A stretch of DNA of 64,000 bases, from the NCBI GenBank assembly GCA_963800135.1, contig CAWCZR010000005.1:1-64000 (forward strand), given 5' to 3'. This document shows, one piece after another, positions 28,108 to 37,250 of this stretch. Within the stretch, counting starts at the first letter, position 1. Every line of letters begins with the position of its first letter. The position numbers and the translations under genes were made by a program. The notes under the pieces were generated by a model. That model made no database searches. It was not told the DNA's origin and saw only the letters and a program-made list of their open reading frames with translations. This stretch comes from DASPSM01 sp963800135. Lineage in GTDB: Bacteria > Planctomycetota > Planctomycetia > Planctomycetales > Planctomycetaceae.

Positions 28108-29277
28108 TTAGTGGAACGCGCTGTATTCCTTGCCGAGCACCGACTGCGCCACTTTGAGCTTGAGGATTTCGTCTGTCCCCTCGTAAATACGGCAGACGCG
28201 GACGTCTTTCCAGTGTCGGCCGGGGCGATAGAGTTCCGAGTAGCCTCGTCCGCCCAGGACCTGGATGGCCCGATCGGCCGCTTCGCAGGCCGCATTGCTG
28301 GCGAAGTATTTCGCGTGCGCGGCCAGCATATCGGCCTTGTCGCGCAATTGCGCGTTCTTGCGGTCGGCGTTCGAGGCCTGTTTGGCGGCGACGGCCGTGA
28401 ACAACAAGCTGTCGGCCGCCTGCCGGCTGATTTCGATCTGGGCGATGTGATCCTGCACGAGCTGATGCTTGGCGATCGGCTTGCCGTGCTGGTGCCGCTC
28501 TTTCGCGTACGCGATCGCCTCGATCAGGCAATCCTCGATCACGCCGACGCAGCCGGCCGCCACGCTCAATCGGCCGCTGATCAGCGTGGTCATTGCAATC
28601 CGGAAACCGTTCCCCTCCTCGCCCAGCAGGTTGTGGGCGGGCACCGGATGATTCACCAGCTCGAACATGGCCGTGTTGGAGGTCGGCAGGCCGAGCTTGG
28701 CCGTCAAATCCTCGCAATGGAAACCTGGCCCGCCCGTGTCGACGATGAACGCGCTCATCCGCTCCTTCTTTCCCTCGGGGTAAGCAAACGCGACGATCGT
28801 CTGGGCAATGCCGCCGTTGGAGATCAGGTACTTCACGCCGTTGAGGACGAAGTGGTCCCCTTCGCGGCGATAGGTCGACGTCATTTCGAGCGGATTTGAC
28901 CCGGCGTCGGGCTCGGTAAGGCCGAACGCCATGATTTTCTCGCCCTTGGCAGCGGCGGGGAGATAGCGCCGTTTTTGCTCGTCGTTGCCCCAATCCATGA
29001 TGGGCATCTGGCCGATCGAAATATGGCCGGAGAATAGCGTGCGCAGGCCGGTTCCCTCGCGTCCGATGCGGATCAGCGCCTTGGCGTACGTCGCCAGGTC
29101 GCAGCCCCGCCCACCGTACTCGGTCGGCGTGAGCATGCCGAAGAGGTTGTACTTTTTTGCCAGCTCGATCGACTCCGCGTTGAAGCGGTGTTCGAGGTAG
29201 CAGATTTCCTCGGTCGGCCGGACTTCCTGACAAAAGGCTTCGACGTCGGCCAACAAGGCGGCATTGGAAGTGGTCAT
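28108..29277 (-). CDS. Acyl-CoA dehydrogenase
   Basis: A 389-residue FAD enzyme of usual length. The N-domain has LFGMLTPTEYGGRG, the middle domain MAFGLTEPDAGSNPLEMTS and VKYLISNGGIAQTIV, and the C-domain AIQVLGGRGYSELYRPGRHWKDVRVCRIYEGTDEILK with the Glu of YEGTDE in the position of the catalytic base of glutaryl-/short-branched-chain members. It forms an alpha,beta double bond in acyl-CoA. It diverges from the acyl-CoA ligase gene 200 bases away and may serve the same fatty-acid or aromatic acid pathway. Confidence 0.9.
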   Translation of the reverse strand: MTTSNAALLADVEAFCQEVRPTEEICYLEHRFNAESIELAKKYNLFGMLTPTEYGGRGCDLATYAKALIRIGREGTGLRTLFSGHISIGQMPIMDWGNDEQKRRYLPAAAKGEKIMAFGLTEPDAGSNPLEMTSTYRREGDHFVLNGVKYLISNGGIAQTIVAFAYPEGKKERMSAFIVDTGGPGFHCEDLTAKLGLPTSNTAMFELVNHPVPAHNLLGEEGNGFRIAMTTLISGRLSVAAGCVGVIEDCLIEAIAYAKERHQHGKPIAKHQLVQDHIAQIEISRQAADSLLFTAVAAKQASNADRKNAQLRDKADMLAAHAKYFASNAACEAADRAIQVLGGRGYSELYRPGRHWKDVRVCRIYEGTDEILKLKVAQSVLGKEYSAFH

Positions 29278-29474
29278 AAGAGGTGCCGTTGCTGAAAGCG
29301 CGTGCGGAAAGAATTGGTTTGAGAACCGCTGTATGATACGAAGACAGGCTCAAGATACGAAGGGTACGTGATACGACGAGAGTCCACGGGGCCCCATTCC
29401 CAATCAGGTACCAATGCCAGCGCCAGCCGTGATGAGCGCTGGCCGTCTCTGCCTCATCGTCGAACTGTCGAACT

Positions 29475-31016
29475 ATGTCGCTTAATCTTGCTTCGCTCTT
29501 GAGGAATTCGGCCGCTGCCACGCCGAAGCTAACCGCCACGATCGACGATGCGGGGCAGCTGACGTTCGCCGAGCTGGACGAAGCTGCGCGACGGTTTGCC
29601 GGCGAAGTGCGGGCGACGGGCGTCAAACCCGGTGACCGCGTGGCGCTGATGGTGCCGAACGTTCCCGGCTTCACGATCGCCTATTTCGGGACGCTCTACG
29701 CCGGCTGCGTCGTCGTGCCGCTCAACACGCTGCTCGTCGCGAACGAGGTCGCCTTTCAACTGGAGGATAGCGAGGCCCGTGCGCTGATTGTCCATCCGCA
29801 AACCGCTGCAGTCGCCATCTCGGCGGCCGAGCGTGTCCCCAGCTGCGGACAGATTTACACGATCGGATTCGACGCCACTGCCCTGACCGCCGACGCGAAG
29901 CGATTGGAAGATGTGATTCAATCGGCCCCGGCGTGCGACCTGGCTCAAACCGCCGGCGACGACACGGCCGTGATCCTTTACACCAGCGGCACGACGGGCA
30001 AACCGAAAGGCGCCGAGCTGACGCACCTGGGATTGTACTACAACGCCCAGCTTGTGGCCGAACGCAACTTCGGCCGCTGGCCCGACCGGATCGTCGTGCT
30101 GCAGCGGGGCGACGTCGGCCTGGCGTCGCTCCCGCTCTACCACGCGTTTGGCCAGACGAATATCCAGAACGCCTTGCTCTATGCCGGCGGTGCCGTCTCG
30201 TACCAATTGCGGTTCTGCCCGAAGGATGCGGCCGCCCGCATCGCTCGCGACCGCGTGACGTTTTTCGCCGGCGTTCCCACGATGTTGATCGCTCTGCTCA
30301 ACGATCCGGAGGTTTCCCCTGATCAGCTGGCATCGCTCAAGTACTGCCTTTCGGGCGGCGCCGCCCTGCCCGTCGAAGTGAAGCAACAATTCACGCAGCG
30401 TTTCGGCCTGGCCGTACAGGAAGGCTACGGGCTCACCGAGACTTCGCCCTTGGCCTGCATCCAACCGATCGACGAAGCCGCCAAGGCGGGCACCATAGGC
30501 AAACCGGCCTTCGGCGTCGAAATGAAAATCGTCGACGATCAAGATCGCGAACTGCCGCGCGGCGAGCGTGGCGAAATCGTGATCCGCGGCCACAACATTA
30601 TGAAAGGCTATTTCAAACGCCCCGAGGCGACGGCGGTTGCGCTCCGCGGCGGGTGGTTTCACTCGGGCGACATCGGTTACGTGGACGAGGACGGCGATTT
30701 CGTCATCGTCGATCGCAAAAAGGATCTGATCATCCGTGGAGGCTACAACGTCTATCCGCGCGAAGTCGAAGAGGCGCTCTACGCGCATCCCGCCGTCGCG
30801 GAAGCGGCCGTCATTGGCATCCCCGACGCGCGGCTGGGCGAAGAGGTCAAGGCGGTCATTGCGTTTCGACCGGGCATGTCGGCCACTGCCGACCAAATCG
30901 TGCAACATTGCAAAACGTTGGTCGCGGCCTACAAGTATCCGAGAATTGTCACAATCCTGGACTCGCTTCCCAAAGGCCCGACGGGCAAGATCCTGAAGCG
31001 GGCACTCCGCGATTAG
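29475..31016 (+). CDS. Long-chain fatty acid-CoA ligase family (AMP-forming)
   Basis: A 513-residue adenylate-forming enzyme. The P-loop YTSGTTGKPKG is at 169-179; further on are GYGLTETSP, GWFHSGDIGYVDEDGDF, VDRKKDLIIRGGYNVYPREVEE and the catalytic Lys of PKGPTGKILKR. It activates a carboxylate to acyl-AMP and then acyl-CoA. The acid used is not fixed by sequence. It is convergent with, and three bases from, the acyltransferase gene, and divergent from the acyl-CoA dehydrogenase, so the three probably concern acyl metabolism. Confidence 0.9.
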   Translation: MSLNLASLLRNSAAATPKLTATIDDAGQLTFAELDEAARRFAGEVRATGVKPGDRVALMVPNVPGFTIAYFGTLYAGCVVVPLNTLLVANEVAFQLEDSEARALIVHPQTAAVAISAAERVPSCGQIYTIGFDATALTADAKRLEDVIQSAPACDLAQTAGDDTAVILYTSGTTGKPKGAELTHLGLYYNAQLVAERNFGRWPDRIVVLQRGDVGLASLPLYHAFGQTNIQNALLYAGGAVSYQLRFCPKDAAARIARDRVTFFAGVPTMLIALLNDPEVSPDQLASLKYCLSGGAALPVEVKQQFTQRFGLAVQEGYGLTETSPLACIQPIDEAAKAGTIGKPAFGVEMKIVDDQDRELPRGERGEIVIRGHNIMKGYFKRPEATAVALRGGWFHSGDIGYVDEDGDFVIVDRKKDLIIRGGYNVYPREVEEALYAHPAVAEAAVIGIPDARLGEEVKAVIAFRPGMSATADQIVQHCKTLVAAYKYPRIVTILDSLPKGPTGKILKRALRD

Positions 31017-31019
31017 TCA

Positions 31020-31835
31020 TCATCCCGTGGCGCGCGGCACCTCGTTCGACTCGGCGACGAGCTTCGGCCGTCCCGCGCCGGCCGCATCGGGCGCGTAAGT
31101 CACGCCGCCCAAATCCGCGAGTCGCCGCATCAACAGGTCGGTGACCTCCCGCAACAGCGTTCGCGTGCGCTTGCAATCGTAGTAAACCGAAAGATCGATC
31201 GGATCGCCGTAGATCACCGTCACGCGGCTGCGGGTGTAAAAGGGGGCGACCATGTCGTCGCCACCCCTCGGCGAGTCGCGCAGGTAGATCGGATAGACCG
31301 GCACTTGCGCGTGCAACGCGAGCCAGGCGATGCCGGTGTCCCCCTCGCGCAGGGCCGTACCGTCGTTGATGCCGCCTTCCGGAAAGACGCCGATCAGGTC
31401 CCCCTGGCGCAGCCGCTCGAGCGCCACGCGAGCGGGCCCCATGTCTTTGCCTTCGCGGTTGACGGCGATGCACTGCATGGCGCGGGCGATCCAAGTCAGG
31501 CCGGGGATCTCGTAATACTCGCGCGCCATCAGGAAGCCGATCAGCCGGCACGGGCGGGCTCCCGATTGCTCGCCCAGATGGTTGTTCATCCAGATGAGGA
31601 GCGGGTCGACGGGGCTGCGATGGTTGGCCAGGACCAAGCCGCCCCCTTTCGCCGGAAACGGACAGCGCCGGTTGGCCCGCCAGTGAAACATGAGTGGCAC
31701 ATAGAGCCGCTCCAGCCCCCACAGGAACCATGTGCTGGGCTCGAATTTCGAGCGGCGAAATCGCCAACCGACGACCCCCGCGCCGATGGCCAGATAAATC
31801 AAAAGGATGAGCTTTGCGGAACTGTCCGGCGTCAT
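31020..31835 (-). CDS. 1-acyl-sn-glycerol-3-phosphate acyltransferase family (PlsC-like)
   Basis: A 271-residue protein with one N-terminal membrane helix (LILLIYLAIGAGVVGW) and the acyltransferase blocks NHRSPVDPLL (catalytic His72 and Asp77), then NREGKDMGPARVALERL, then IGVFPEGGINDG and VPVYPIYLRDSP. It transfers an acyl chain from acyl-CoA or acyl-ACP to a lysophospholipid or a related hydroxyl. The spacing of HxxxxD and FPEG fits the family. It ends three bases from the acyl-CoA ligase in tail-to-tail order. Confidence 0.87.
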   Translation of the reverse strand: MTPDSSAKLILLIYLAIGAGVVGWRFRRSKFEPSTWFLWGLERLYVPLMFHWRANRRCPFPAKGGGLVLANHRSPVDPLLIWMNNHLGEQSGARPCRLIGFLMAREYYEIPGLTWIARAMQCIAVNREGKDMGPARVALERLRQGDLIGVFPEGGINDGTALREGDTGIAWLALHAQVPVYPIYLRDSPRGGDDMVAPFYTRSRVTVIYGDPIDLSVYYDCKRTRTLLREVTDLLMRRLADLGGVTYAPDAAGAGRPKLVAESNEVPRATG

Positions 31836-32131
31836 TTTGCACCGAAGATTCCGAACGTGATGTCGAATGACAAAAGAAAGGCTCGTGAGACTGTCAGTTT
31901 AGCGCGGAAGCCACAACTCGGGCAACGGCGTTTTCGCGACCCGCATCGTGACTCACTCGGGGGCCTTCCGCCCGAGCAAAGCGCACAGCCGGCGCAAAGG
32001 TCACGCTCGGACGCGAGCCACGCTCGGTACCTTTGTTGTGCCGCGGATTTCTTCGCCATGTTGCCGAAACGCATCCTAGGTTTGGGGTAGCCAGAGGTTT
32101 TCTGCCCGCTGGACCCCGAAGGAGTGTGGCC

Positions 32132-32641
32132 ATGCAAGTGATGGTCGAAGACGTCATGACGCGTTGCCCGGTGGCCGTTTCATCGCAAGCCACCATCGAC
32201 GAAGTCCTCAATACCCTGGTTGCCGAAGGATTGGCGTGCGTCTACGTCACGAATCCCGAGAATCGCCTGGCGGGCATCTTGACCGATTACGACGTGCTCA
32301 AGCATCAGGTTTTGGGCGGAGACCGGCAGGCCACAGCCGAGACCCTGATGACCCGCAGCGTGCCGACCGTTCATCCCAACGAGAGCGCGGTCGCGCTGTG
32401 CCCCAAGTTCCGCGACGGATCGTTCGCCCGGATGGCCGTGGTCGATGACGACGGCCATCTCATCGGTAACTTGAGCCGCCGCGAGCTGATGCGGATGATG
32501 CTGGCCATGGAGCAAGTCGAGCCGCAGGACGTCGCACTGTCCGCGCCGACGTCCGCCGCTTCCGGCCGGAACGACTCGACCCGCCTCGTTCCCGCGCCGC
32601 GTGGCGTCCAGCTGGCGCGTAAGTCGCTCGCGACCGTTTAG
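32132..32641 (+). CDS. CBS-pair domain protein
   Basis: A 169-residue protein made of two CBS motifs: VEDVMTRCPVAVSSQATIDEVLNTLV with RLAGILTDYDVLKH (about 4-66), and AETLMTRSVPTVHPNESAVALCPKFRD with MAVVDDDGHLIGNLSRRELMRM (about 71-130), plus a disordered tail. CBS pairs bind adenosyl ligands such as AMP or SAM and often switch partner enzymes. ATG 32132 was chosen because GGAG stands seven bases before it. No partner domain is fused. It lies just upstream of purH, on the same strand but 180 bases apart. Confidence 0.88.
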   Translation: MQVMVEDVMTRCPVAVSSQATIDEVLNTLVAEGLACVYVTNPENRLAGILTDYDVLKHQVLGGDRQATAETLMTRSVPTVHPNESAVALCPKFRDGSFARMAVVDDDGHLIGNLSRRELMRMMLAMEQVEPQDVALSAPTSAASGRNDSTRLVPAPRGVQLARKSLATV

Positions 32642-32819
32642 AGCGAACGAACGCTCCGGCGTGCGAGTTTGGCTGCGTCTGACGGCCCAAAAGCCCGCTG
32701 ATCGCGCCCCCGAAACCACCACTATCGAGCGGCCTGCGAGCGTTTGACGACGCTTCCCCACGGGGATACCATCGCGCTCGCTTCGGGAACTCGACTTTGG
32801 CCGGAAGGATCGACCGCTC

Positions 32820-34421
32820 ATGGCTTCCCCCTCGCCCGCGTCGACTCGCAAGCGGGCCCTGATCAGCGTCAGCGATAAAACGGGCCTGGCCGCATTCGCC
32901 CAGGGGCTCGTGCAGCTCGGCTTCGAGATCGTGTCCACCGGCGGCACCCGGCGTTTCCTCGAAGAAAATCACATCCCTGTCGTCGACATTTCTGCCTACA
33001 CGGGCTTTCCGGAAATCATGGAGGGGCGCGTCAAAACGCTGCATCCCAAGGTTCACGGCGCGATCCTCGGACGTCCGACCGAACCCGGCGACGCGGCAGC
33101 CATTCGCGAGCACGGCATCATTCCCTTCCAGGTCGTCGTCTGCAATCTCTATCCGTTCGAGAAAACGGTTGCCCAGAGCAACGTCACGTTTGAGGAGGCC
33201 ATCGAGCAGATCGACGTCGGCGGACCGAGCATGGTCCGGGCCGCGGCGAAGAACCATGCCCACGTCGCAGTCGTCACCGATCCGCGACAATACTCGCGCG
33301 TGCTCGAGGCGTTGCGCGGCGGCAGCCTGTCGACCGAGTTGCGACGCGAGCTGGCCTGGACCGCCTTCGAACGAACGGCTGCCTACGATCGGGCCATCGC
33401 CAACTGGATGAGCACGCAGGTCACAGGGGGCGAAGGCAACGCCAAATTCCCCGAGCGACTGACGGTGGAGCTCGTCCGCAATGCCGTCTTGCGCTACGGC
33501 GAAAATCCCCACCAAACGGCCGCTTTTTACCGTGCCTCCGACGCCGAGCCGTCCACGCTGGCGCGGGCCGAGATCCTGCACGGCAAGGAACTCTCGTACA
33601 ACAACCTGCTCGACCTCGACGCGGCCCTCGCCATCGTCCGCGAGTTCGACCAACCGGCCGTCGTGATCATCAAGCACAACAATCCGTGCGGCTGCGGTGT
33701 GGGCGGCACGCTGGCGGCCGCCTTCGCCAAGGCGTACGACGGAGATCCGGTGAGCGCCTTCGGGTCGATCGTGGGCGTCAATCGCCCGCTCGATTTGGCC
33801 ACGGTCGAGCAGATGTGTCAGCCTGACCGCTTCATCGAGGCCATCATCGCTCCCGACTACGAAGCCGACGCCTACAAAGCGTTGACGACGCAGCCCAAGT
33901 GGGCCAAGAGCGTCCGTCTGCTCAAATGCCCGGCGCTGGGCGAATCGCGGGCCGCCACGCTCGAAGTCCGCTCGATCTCCGGCGGGGCGCTCGTGCAGGA
34001 TCGCGACGAAACCGATCGCACGGGCCGCGGCGAAACAGAGTGGAACGTCGCCACCCAGATTCCGCCGTCGGCGGAGCAACTGGCCGATCTCAAGTTCGCC
34101 TGGATCGTGGCCAAACATGTCAAATCCAACGCGATCGTGCTGGCCCGTGACGGCGCGGTCGTCGGTGTCGGCGCCGGACAAATGAGCCGGGTCGATTCCG
34201 TCCGACTCGCCGCCGAGAAGGCGGAAAAACGCAGCCGCGGTGCCGTCATGGCGTCCGACGCCTTTTTCCCCTTCCGTGACGGCATCGACGTCGCTGCCCG
34301 CTTCGGCATTGCGGCCGTGATTCAGCCCGGCGGCTCGCGAAACGACGCCCAAGTCATCGCCGCCTGCACCGAACACGGCATGCCGATGATCTTCACCGGT
34401 CGCCGGCACTTTCGGCACTAG
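32820..34421 (+). CDS. purH: Bifunctional AICAR formyltransferase / IMP cyclohydrolase
   Basis: A 533-residue enzyme for the last two steps of IMP synthesis. The cyclohydrolase domain begins KRALISVSDKTGLAAFAQGL and has STGGTRRFLEE, EIMEGRVKTLHPKVHG and IDVGGPSMVRAAAKNH. The transformylase domain has RYGENPHQTAAFY, GKELSYNNLLDLDAAL, VIIKHNNPCGCG (catalytic KHxNPCG), FAWIVAKHVKSNAIV, GAGQMSRVDSVRLA and ASDAFFPFRDGID. The frame is intact and slightly longer than the usual 510-530 residues. No other purine gene is adjacent. AAGGA precedes the ATG by 11 bases. Confidence 0.97.
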   Translation: MASPSPASTRKRALISVSDKTGLAAFAQGLVQLGFEIVSTGGTRRFLEENHIPVVDISAYTGFPEIMEGRVKTLHPKVHGAILGRPTEPGDAAAIREHGIIPFQVVVCNLYPFEKTVAQSNVTFEEAIEQIDVGGPSMVRAAAKNHAHVAVVTDPRQYSRVLEALRGGSLSTELRRELAWTAFERTAAYDRAIANWMSTQVTGGEGNAKFPERLTVELVRNAVLRYGENPHQTAAFYRASDAEPSTLARAEILHGKELSYNNLLDLDAALAIVREFDQPAVVIIKHNNPCGCGVGGTLAAAFAKAYDGDPVSAFGSIVGVNRPLDLATVEQMCQPDRFIEAIIAPDYEADAYKALTTQPKWAKSVRLLKCPALGESRAATLEVRSISGGALVQDRDETDRTGRGETEWNVATQIPPSAEQLADLKFAWIVAKHVKSNAIVLARDGAVVGVGAGQMSRVDSVRLAAEKAEKRSRGAVMASDAFFPFRDGIDVAARFGIAAVIQPGGSRNDAQVIAACTEHGMPMIFTGRRHFRH

Positions 34422-34808
34422 AATTCTTCGCGGAATTATCCGAAGGATCATTCGCGGCACGCTCTGCATCGGCCTGTCCTTGATAAGAACACGCCGCCCT
34501 TTCGGTGTGCAAAATGCCTGTGCCGCGGTCGGTCCGGCTCGCATGAGACTCTCTTCTCCCGCCTCGTGCCGGGCAGTCGCTCCCGATTTTCCGTCCGTGC
34601 CGAGGCGTCCGGTTATGAAGGTTCTCACGTTGGCGCCTCGCCGAACTGCCGTCTCGCAATTTTCTGGGGGCCGCCGCGTCCATTCGGGGAAACACTGCGC
34701 TTGAGGCAAAATGGCGAGCTATTGTCTGAGTGTGACTTCAACCCGATCGACCCGCAGCAACGACCACGCCCGTTTTGGCCTTTAACCGCGCTTTCGGACC
34801 CTTCGCCG
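34422..34808. other. Gap of about 390 bases, no gene supported
   Basis: Open frames cross this stretch in several readings but none shows a family pattern. An inverted repeat-like TTCGCGGAATTATCCG lies just after the purH stop without a T tract, so it is not a clear terminator. Confidence 0.5.
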
Positions 34809-35192
34809 ATGCTTGCAACTCAATCTCAGCCGACCTTTGTCGATTTCCTGACGAATCGCCTGGCGCTTGCCGAGCATGACCTGCCGGTCCCCGGTGAGTG
34901 GGCCGACGCGGGCAACACCATCGGCATGCTCGCCCTGCGGATGAACCTGCTCTCCGTCGAGCAGATCGACCACATCCTCGAAATGCAGGAGCGGGAAGGA
35001 AACGTCCGACGGTTCGGCGAGTTGGCCGAGTCGCTCGGTCTCTTGAGCCATTCGCAGGTCGCCCGGCTCCTGGCCGTGCAAACGCTCAACCGCGAACTGG
35101 AATTGGGCGAGCGACTGGTGATGGAAGGCCGCTTGGAAATCGGCGACCTGGTCACGCACCTGAGCCAATTCATTAACGGCAAGAACGCCTAA
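34809..35192 (+). CDS. Conserved small helical protein of unknown function
   Basis: A 127-residue soluble protein. The region from residue 35 on (IGMLALRMNLLSVEQIDHIL, RRFGELAESLGLLSHSQVARLLAVQ) has the repeated 'level of rule' pattern seen in type II secretion ATPase N-domains (MshEN/GspE_N-like): helix, GLL/NLL turn, helix. The rest is Glu-rich and helical. It may bind a nucleotide second messenger or a partner, but this is only by resemblance. A longer upstream frame exists; ATG 34809 is used because composition changes there. Confidence 0.6.
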   Translation: MLATQSQPTFVDFLTNRLALAEHDLPVPGEWADAGNTIGMLALRMNLLSVEQIDHILEMQEREGNVRRFGELAESLGLLSHSQVARLLAVQTLNRELELGERLVMEGRLEIGDLVTHLSQFINGKNA

Positions 35193-35220
35193 GCTGCCGT
35201 TTGATTCAAAAATTATCGCG

Positions 35221-35247
35221 GCCGCGCGAAGCTTGGCTTCACGCGGC
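35221..35247 (-). terminator. Hairpin at the end of the GT2 gene, probable terminator
   Basis: GCCGCG-C-GAAGC and GCTTC-A-CGCGGC pair around a TTG loop with one mismatch. In the leftward direction the sequence CGCGATAATTTTTG follows, giving a short T run about eight bases downstream. The hairpin overlaps the stop codon of the leftward gene at 35239 and could also serve the rightward gene that ends at 35192. Confidence 0.5.
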
Positions 35248-36090
35248 TTTCGCGTTTGAGGATCGGTCCAGGCGATCGTCGCTCGCCAGGTCCTGGATCC
35301 ACTCGCTGCACAAGAGCCGCCCGACTTTGTGCTCGGTCTGCTTCTGCTTGCGAGCGTGCCGCAGCCGCTTCTCCGGTGCGATGGCCGCCGTCCCGTGGGC
35401 GACGTGGAACACGCTCTGCGCCATCTCCCTCACCGGAAAGACGGGCGTTTGATAGCCGGCATCCCAGAGCTGTCGGGAGATGGAATAGCCACCGCCCGTG
35501 TAGCCGTTGATGCCGCGAAACGTCAGCCCGCGTTCGCGAACGACGCGGCTGCGATACATCGCGCAGTAATCGCGGGGATAGTTTTGGACCTGCCACTTCA
35601 CCGCCTTGCCCAGCCCAACCCACGACCGAGCCTTCGCCCCCGCAAACCCCACGGCCCGCTTCTGCCAGGCGTAGAGGGGATTCTCCAAGTCGAGCTTCCA
35701 CGAGCCGCTCGCCGCGTTCTGCGGGCTGAGCTCGATTTCCCGCAGCAGCGGATCGAGCCAGCCGTCCCGCCGCACAAACACGTCCGAGTGCATCGTGACG
35801 TAGTACTCGCCCGTCGCTTCGACTAGGCCGCGATCCCAGGCCGTGAAGACGTTCTCGGGCCAGTTCGTGTGCACTTCCTGCGGCCGCTCGATCAGACGAA
35901 TCCAGTCGAGCGAGCGCAGATAGCCAAGGCTGGCGTCCCGCGAGCCGTTGTCGACGACGATCACCTGCAGCGCATACTTCTGCGAGTGCCGGCGGATCGA
36001 GCGGAGGCACAGCTTGATGAACAGCTCTGCCTGCCAGTGCGGAATGCAGATCGTCACGGTCGGAGCAGACGCGGTGCGACCGGAAGTCAT
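35239..36090 (-). CDS. Glycosyltransferase family 2
   Basis: A 283-residue GT-A enzyme: TVTICIPHWQAELFIKLCLRS, LQVIVVDNGSRDASLGYL, AWDRGLVEATGEYYVTMHSDVFVRRDGWLDPLL (DXD-like HSDV), then NYPRDYCAMYRSRVVRERGL and GYTGGGYSISRQLWDAGY. There is no signal or membrane segment. ATG 36090 overlaps the stop of the phosphatase gene upstream as ATGA. It is a separate locus from the main polysaccharide cluster. Target unknown. Confidence 0.87.
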   Translation of the reverse strand: MTSGRTASAPTVTICIPHWQAELFIKLCLRSIRRHSQKYALQVIVVDNGSRDASLGYLRSLDWIRLIERPQEVHTNWPENVFTAWDRGLVEATGEYYVTMHSDVFVRRDGWLDPLLREIELSPQNAASGSWKLDLENPLYAWQKRAVGFAGAKARSWVGLGKAVKWQVQNYPRDYCAMYRSRVVRERGLTFRGINGYTGGGYSISRQLWDAGYQTPVFPVREMAQSVFHVAHGTAAIAPEKRLRHARKQKQTEHKVGRLLCSEWIQDLASDDRLDRSSNAKAA

Positions 36091-36680
36091 CGGAGGATTT
36101 CCAGGGGACGAGCGGCCAGCTTGTCGTGATGCTCGTCGGAAAATTTCTGCAGGTTCTTGCCGAAGGCATGCACGTGCACGTTGTCTTTCGTGTGGCCGAA
36201 CCAGGGCTGTGTGTTGAGCGAATCCTCGGCCGTCTTGTGCCGGTAAATCACGTCGTACGCGGTCAACAGCATGGCCGTGCGAGTAACGCCGTGCTGGCAG
36301 TGCACCAGCATCGGATAGTTGTTCGGATCGGCCAGAATGTCGAGGTGCTGCTGCCAGACCTGCGGATCGAAATCGACCGAGTTCGGCAGCGGCACCGCAT
36401 GCAAAGTCGCCCCGGCCGACGCCACGGCCTTTCGCTCGCCTTCCCATAACTCGGGCGTCATCTCGTCCGGATTACACAGATTCACGACGGAGCGAATCTG
36501 GTACGTCTCGATGATCTGGGCGAGCGCCTCCGGTGCCAGCCAGGCCGACCGGTAAACCATCCCCGGATCGTGGACGGCAAAGTGCTTGAAGCGGTGCGTC
36601 TGGTGGTAAATCCAACCGCCCGAAGCGGCGGCCGCGGCGATCACCACCACCACGAACGCGATCTGTCGACTGCGAGTCAT
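36087..36680 (-). CDS. Membrane-anchored tyrosine/dual-specificity phosphatase
   Basis: A 197-residue protein with one N-terminal membrane helix (IAFVVVVIAAAAASGGWIY, 7-25) and a cysteine-phosphatase domain: VYRSAWLAPEALAQII, IRSVVNLCNPDE, and the P-loop HCQHGVTR (127-134, catalytic Cys128). The fold matches Siw14/DUF-type protein tyrosine phosphatases. The catalytic part should face the periplasm. Coupling to a glycosyltransferase suggests control or processing of a glycan or phospho-sugar rather than cytoplasmic signalling, but this is inference. Confidence 0.82.
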   Translation of the reverse strand: MTRSRQIAFVVVVIAAAAASGGWIYHQTHRFKHFAVHDPGMVYRSAWLAPEALAQIIETYQIRSVVNLCNPDEMTPELWEGERKAVASAGATLHAVPLPNSVDFDPQVWQQHLDILADPNNYPMLVHCQHGVTRTAMLLTAYDVIYRHKTAEDSLNTQPWFGHTKDNVHVHAFGKNLQKFSDEHHDKLAARPLEILR

Positions 36681-36777
36681 TCGCCAAGTCCCAGTTGCAC
36701 TGTTCCGCTGAGCAAGCGCCTCAGGCGCCCGGAAGGCGGCGAAATCTAGTGCAACCAGTCAATCCGGTCAACGGCAG

Positions 36778-36795
36778 GCAGGGGCACGCCCCTGC
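36778..36795. repeat. Short perfect palindrome
   Basis: GCAGGGGC and GCCCCTGC pair exactly around a two-base AC loop. No T tract follows on either strand, so it is not an intrinsic terminator. It sits upstream of the phosphatase gene and could be a protein site or an extragenic palindrome. Confidence 0.7.
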
Positions 36796-36959
36796 ACCCG
36801 GTGCGGCCTGCGCTTCGCGGGCCGGCCGGGATCGATTGAGATGCCGGGCTCGCTTGGCGTTTGGCAGTCTAACGAGGGGGTGGCGCTGGGAGCTTGTCCG
36901 CCAAGTGGGGCCTGGCGGATTCGACTTGGCGGAGCCTCGGGGTCGATTGGCCGATGTGT

Positions 36960-37210
36960 CCCGATTTGAATCAATCCCGTCCCGTCAATCCGCTCCCGCT
37001 TTCAATTCAATCCAGTCCCAATTCAGCTTTCTCTGTAACTCCCGATTGAAGTTGGCTTTCGAGATTGGCCCGACTTTCGAGTGCCAGTCAGGCGTTCCCG
37101 TCCCGTCCCGTCCCGCTTTTCAGTCCGAGTCCCAATGTTCGTGTCTCAGTCCCCGACGTTGGAGTCCCGTCCCAATGTCGATTCAATCCGGTCCCATTCG
37201 CCGCGGTCCA
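36960..37210 (+). repeat. Degenerate GTCCC-rich array, left block
   Basis: About ten GTCCC cores occur in 250 bases, in contexts such as AATCCCGTCCCGTCAAT, GAGTCCCAATGTTCG and GAGTCCCGTCCCAATG, with three GTCCC in direct tandem near 37099-37117. Spacing varies and the units drift between TCCCGATTTGAA, TCCCAATTCAGC and TCCCAATGTCGA. A similar block lies beyond the small membrane gene. Confidence 0.7.
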
Positions 37211-37250
37211 TCTTTGGACGGGGCCGGGAATTGGTAGGTAAGGTTCGGCA

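Larger units (their letters stand above)
36681..37250. other. Repeat-rich intergenic region
   Basis: About 570 bases without a gene. The left part holds a perfect palindrome at 36778-36795 and GC-rich symmetric segments. From about 36960 to 37200 it consists of degenerate GTCCC-containing units, annotated separately. Confidence 0.7.

Noticed and set aside
32460..34709. 749-codon open frame on the minus strand opposite purH
   Set aside because: It lies fully antisense to a well-conserved purH, has Arg/Gly/Asp-rich composition with no family pattern, and is expected from codon bias at high GC.
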